Part shown: one piece after another, positions 62,758 through 64,000 of the stretch
Numbering within the stretch: the stretch's first letter is position 1
How the letters are laid out: each line of letters starts with the position of its first letter
From: Schizochytrium sp. TIO01
Taxonomy: Eukaryota; Sar; Bigyra; Thraustochytrida; Thraustochytriidae
Assembly: GCA_004764695.1 (NCBI GenBank)
Contig: SMSO01000031.1
Span: 6,257,261 to 6,321,260 of the forward strand
Length of the DNA: 64,000 nt
Direction of reading: 5' to 3'
Notes under the pieces: generated by a model
Database searches by the model: none
Seen by the model: only the letters and a program-made list of their open reading frames with translations
What the model was told of the DNA's origin: nothing
Translations under genes and position numbers: made by a program

Positions 62758-63450
62758 TTATTTTGAGGCTCCTTGAAGAGGCGGTTGAGCAGCTCCGATG
62801 ACCTGTTGAAACGGCACAGCCTCATGGCATTTGAGAAAAGGCGCCAGAACGTGCGAGTGTACGTACAAAGCGCCACGCTTTGTCCTACTTTGTAACCACA
62901 GCGCTAGCCCGATCTTAAGTGGATAATAGAATGGTGCAATGTGTAGTAAGCTATATCCAAATGCCAGTTCAATGAGATTAAGAAATGACATGCAGACCCA
63001 GTATGTGACCCACCTGATGACTTGAGCTTTGTCCTTGGTGACAAGAGTTTTGATTGAGGATTGCGCAGGATATGCAAAGCTGATAAGCTCACACCATTGT
63101 CTTGCCCCCCAGCCCATCCACAGCGAGATTGCAACCGCAAGTCCCGCCCAAGAGACTGCATCAATTTTCCGAATTCCTGTGGCTGCCTCAAAATGTTTCA
63201 AACCTTCGTAGTTCTCCAGCTCTTGAGCCAGGCTCGTTCTAAGTTCTGAAATACGCTTCTGTATAGACTTTGGCGTTTTATGCAGCGCCATAGCGCCACC
63301 ACTTTGTGCATAGAGTAGCGTTGGGGAGAGTGTAGTCCTGCTCAGCCTCTGGCCACTGTCTCCTGATGCCCAGATCTCCTCATCCTCATCTGCGGACGCA
63401 GACGCAGACGCAGCACCTGCGCTCTCGCTTGTGACCTCACTCGCACTCAT
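62758..63450 (-). CDS. TB2/DP1/HVA22 (REEP/Yop1) family ER membrane protein
   Basis: 230 aa from ATG 63450 (the frame extends four codons to a GTG). A Ser/Ala/Asp/Glu-rich N-terminal tail (about 1-75) is followed by the family core. This has a hydrophobic AVSWAGLAVAISLWMGWGAR hairpin, the AYPAQSSIKTL motif (family consensus YP.Y.S.KA), then RWVTYWVCMSFLNLIELAFG and a third segment with FYYPLKIGLALWL. REEP/Yop1 proteins insert as hairpins that bend and stabilise tubular ER. Homologues are usually shorter at the N-terminus, so the tail here is extra. The basic residues after the core (SRTKRGALYVHSHVLAPFL) match the family amphipathic helix. Confidence 0.88.
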   Translation of the reverse strand: MSASEVTSESAGAASASASADEDEEIWASGDSGQRLSRTTLSPTLLYAQSGGAMALHKTPKSIQKRISELRTSLAQELENYEGLKHFEAATGIRKIDAVSWAGLAVAISLWMGWGARQWCELISFAYPAQSSIKTLVTKDKAQVIRWVTYWVCMSFLNLIELAFGYSLLHIAPFYYPLKIGLALWLQSRTKRGALYVHSHVLAPFLKCHEAVPFQQVIGAAQPPLQGASK

Positions 63451-63913
63451 GATTAAAGCCACGAGCTCTCTGCCTAGTCTCGACTTTGATCTGCAAAATC
63501 TTCGACGATTTACGAGGCCTATTCCAGGCCGTTGAGGGATTGCTGGTTTATTTTATTTCATTTCATTACATTACATTTTTACATTGCCATCTAATCTCTA
63601 AGGTCCCTTCGCTTATGAACAAACAATTGAACTTCATCAGAAGATAGCGCTACTGGTATTTGTGATTCCAGGGACGACAAACGACATTCTCGTCCATGCC
63701 TTTTTGAAGAGATTTGCTGCAGAATGCAAAACAAGGCAGTGGAATTCTTGTTTTGTGCAGTTTTCTTTAACTTTTTATTTTAAAATATAGTACCGTACCT
63801 ACTAGTAGTATTTTGGAAGTCAAACTAAGTAATACTTTCACTTGAAACAATGTTCTCTTGATTCAATTCAATCGCGGAGGCAAATCCTAAACGAAGAATT
63901 GCGAACAGCAACG
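63451..63913. other. Divergent promoter region
   Basis: About 460 bases between the divergent REEP-like gene and the WW-domain gene at the right edge. ATTTCATTTCATTACATT near 63551 is low-complexity. No further element is recognised. Confidence 0.4.
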
Positions 63914-64000
63914 ATGGACTTCGAGGAGGCCCTTCCTGCGGGCTGGAAGAAGGCATGGAGCAGATCTCGTCAGAAGCCATACTACTCTAACGCGGCCCTC
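63914..64000 (+). CDS. WW-domain protein, 5' end only
   Basis: ATG 63914 opens 29 codons that run off the window. The product begins MDFEEALPAGWKKAWSRSR and continues with KPYYSNAAL. This is the first two strands of a WW domain, with the leading LPxGW and the tyrosine pair. It aligns residue by residue with the WW domain of the gene at 60981 (GW-[RK]K-x-[LW]SRS), so the two genes are probably related. The product downstream is unknown; a second GT7-type enzyme or a different WW fusion are both possible. Confidence 0.65.
   Translation, partial: MDFEEALPAGWKKAWSRSRQKPYYSNAAL

Noticed and set aside
1-64000. CRISPR arrays, bacterial operons or prophage
   Set aside because: No regularly spaced repeats with unique spacers and no prokaryotic gene order; introns and gene content are eukaryotic.

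Overview
The window is nuclear DNA of a microbial eukaryote. Most genes have no intron. Where introns occur they are short (about 50-110 nt) GT...AG introns, clearest in the ankyrin-repeat gene at 4854-5862. Both strands are used, spacers are AT-rich with abundant microsatellites, and the gene content is that of a heterotroph: SERINC, CD36 family, cytochrome b561, AADAT-type aminotransferase, coatomer epsilon, RER1, REEP/Yop1, a B12-dependent (class II) ribonucleotide reductase and an axoneme-type RIIa/EF-hand protein. No plastid gene is seen. This fits a heterotrophic stramenopile, most likely a thraustochytrid-like labyrinthulomycete. The assignment is an inference; no marker gene in the window proves it.

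Layout. 0-8.5 kb: 3' end of a leucine-rich-repeat gene, a CD36-like receptor with a polytopic C-terminal extension, a three-exon ankyrin gene and small uncharacterised genes. 8.6-12.4 kb: cytochrome b561, an ER-lumenal DnaJ protein ending in KDEL, and an EFCAB10-like protein. 12.4-22.6 kb: an armadillo-like tail-anchored protein, an AADAT homologue beside a GC-rich flank, a 1.7 kb cluster of unrelated microsatellites, and SERINC. 22.6-27.4 kb: AT-rich and gene-poor, with one decayed coding remnant. 27.4-31.9 kb: class II ribonucleotide reductase convergent with a PAXBP1/GCFC splicing-factor homologue. 32.4-54.6 kb: seven tandem paralogues of one family (A-G below). 55.5-64 kb: coatomer epsilon convergent with RER1, a WW-domain/GT7 galactosyltransferase-like gene with an apparent frameshift, a REEP/Yop1 protein, and the 5' end of another WW-domain gene.

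The outstanding feature is the 22-kb array. All seven proteins (about 600-700 aa) share a short N-terminal basic motif, an F-box-like helical segment, an acidic linker and a core that I recognise as DUF4246, a family with a 2-oxoglutarate/Fe(II)-oxygenase-like core. Only the outermost copy (A, 32421-34259) keeps the full H-x-E...H...R set. The other six have lost the distal His and the acidic ligand, and two have also lost the first His, yet they stay open and conserved elsewhere. Copies D and E are almost identical apart from a few sharply bounded variable patches, as expected from gene conversion with diversification. A plausible reading is an expanding locus with one putative oxygenase and six pseudo-oxygenase paralogues that may act as nuclear or SCF-type adaptors. 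The function is unknown.

Several neighbours act in the early secretory pathway (DnaJ-KDEL, COPE, RER1, REEP, SERINC), but they are scattered and show no sign of being one functional cluster.
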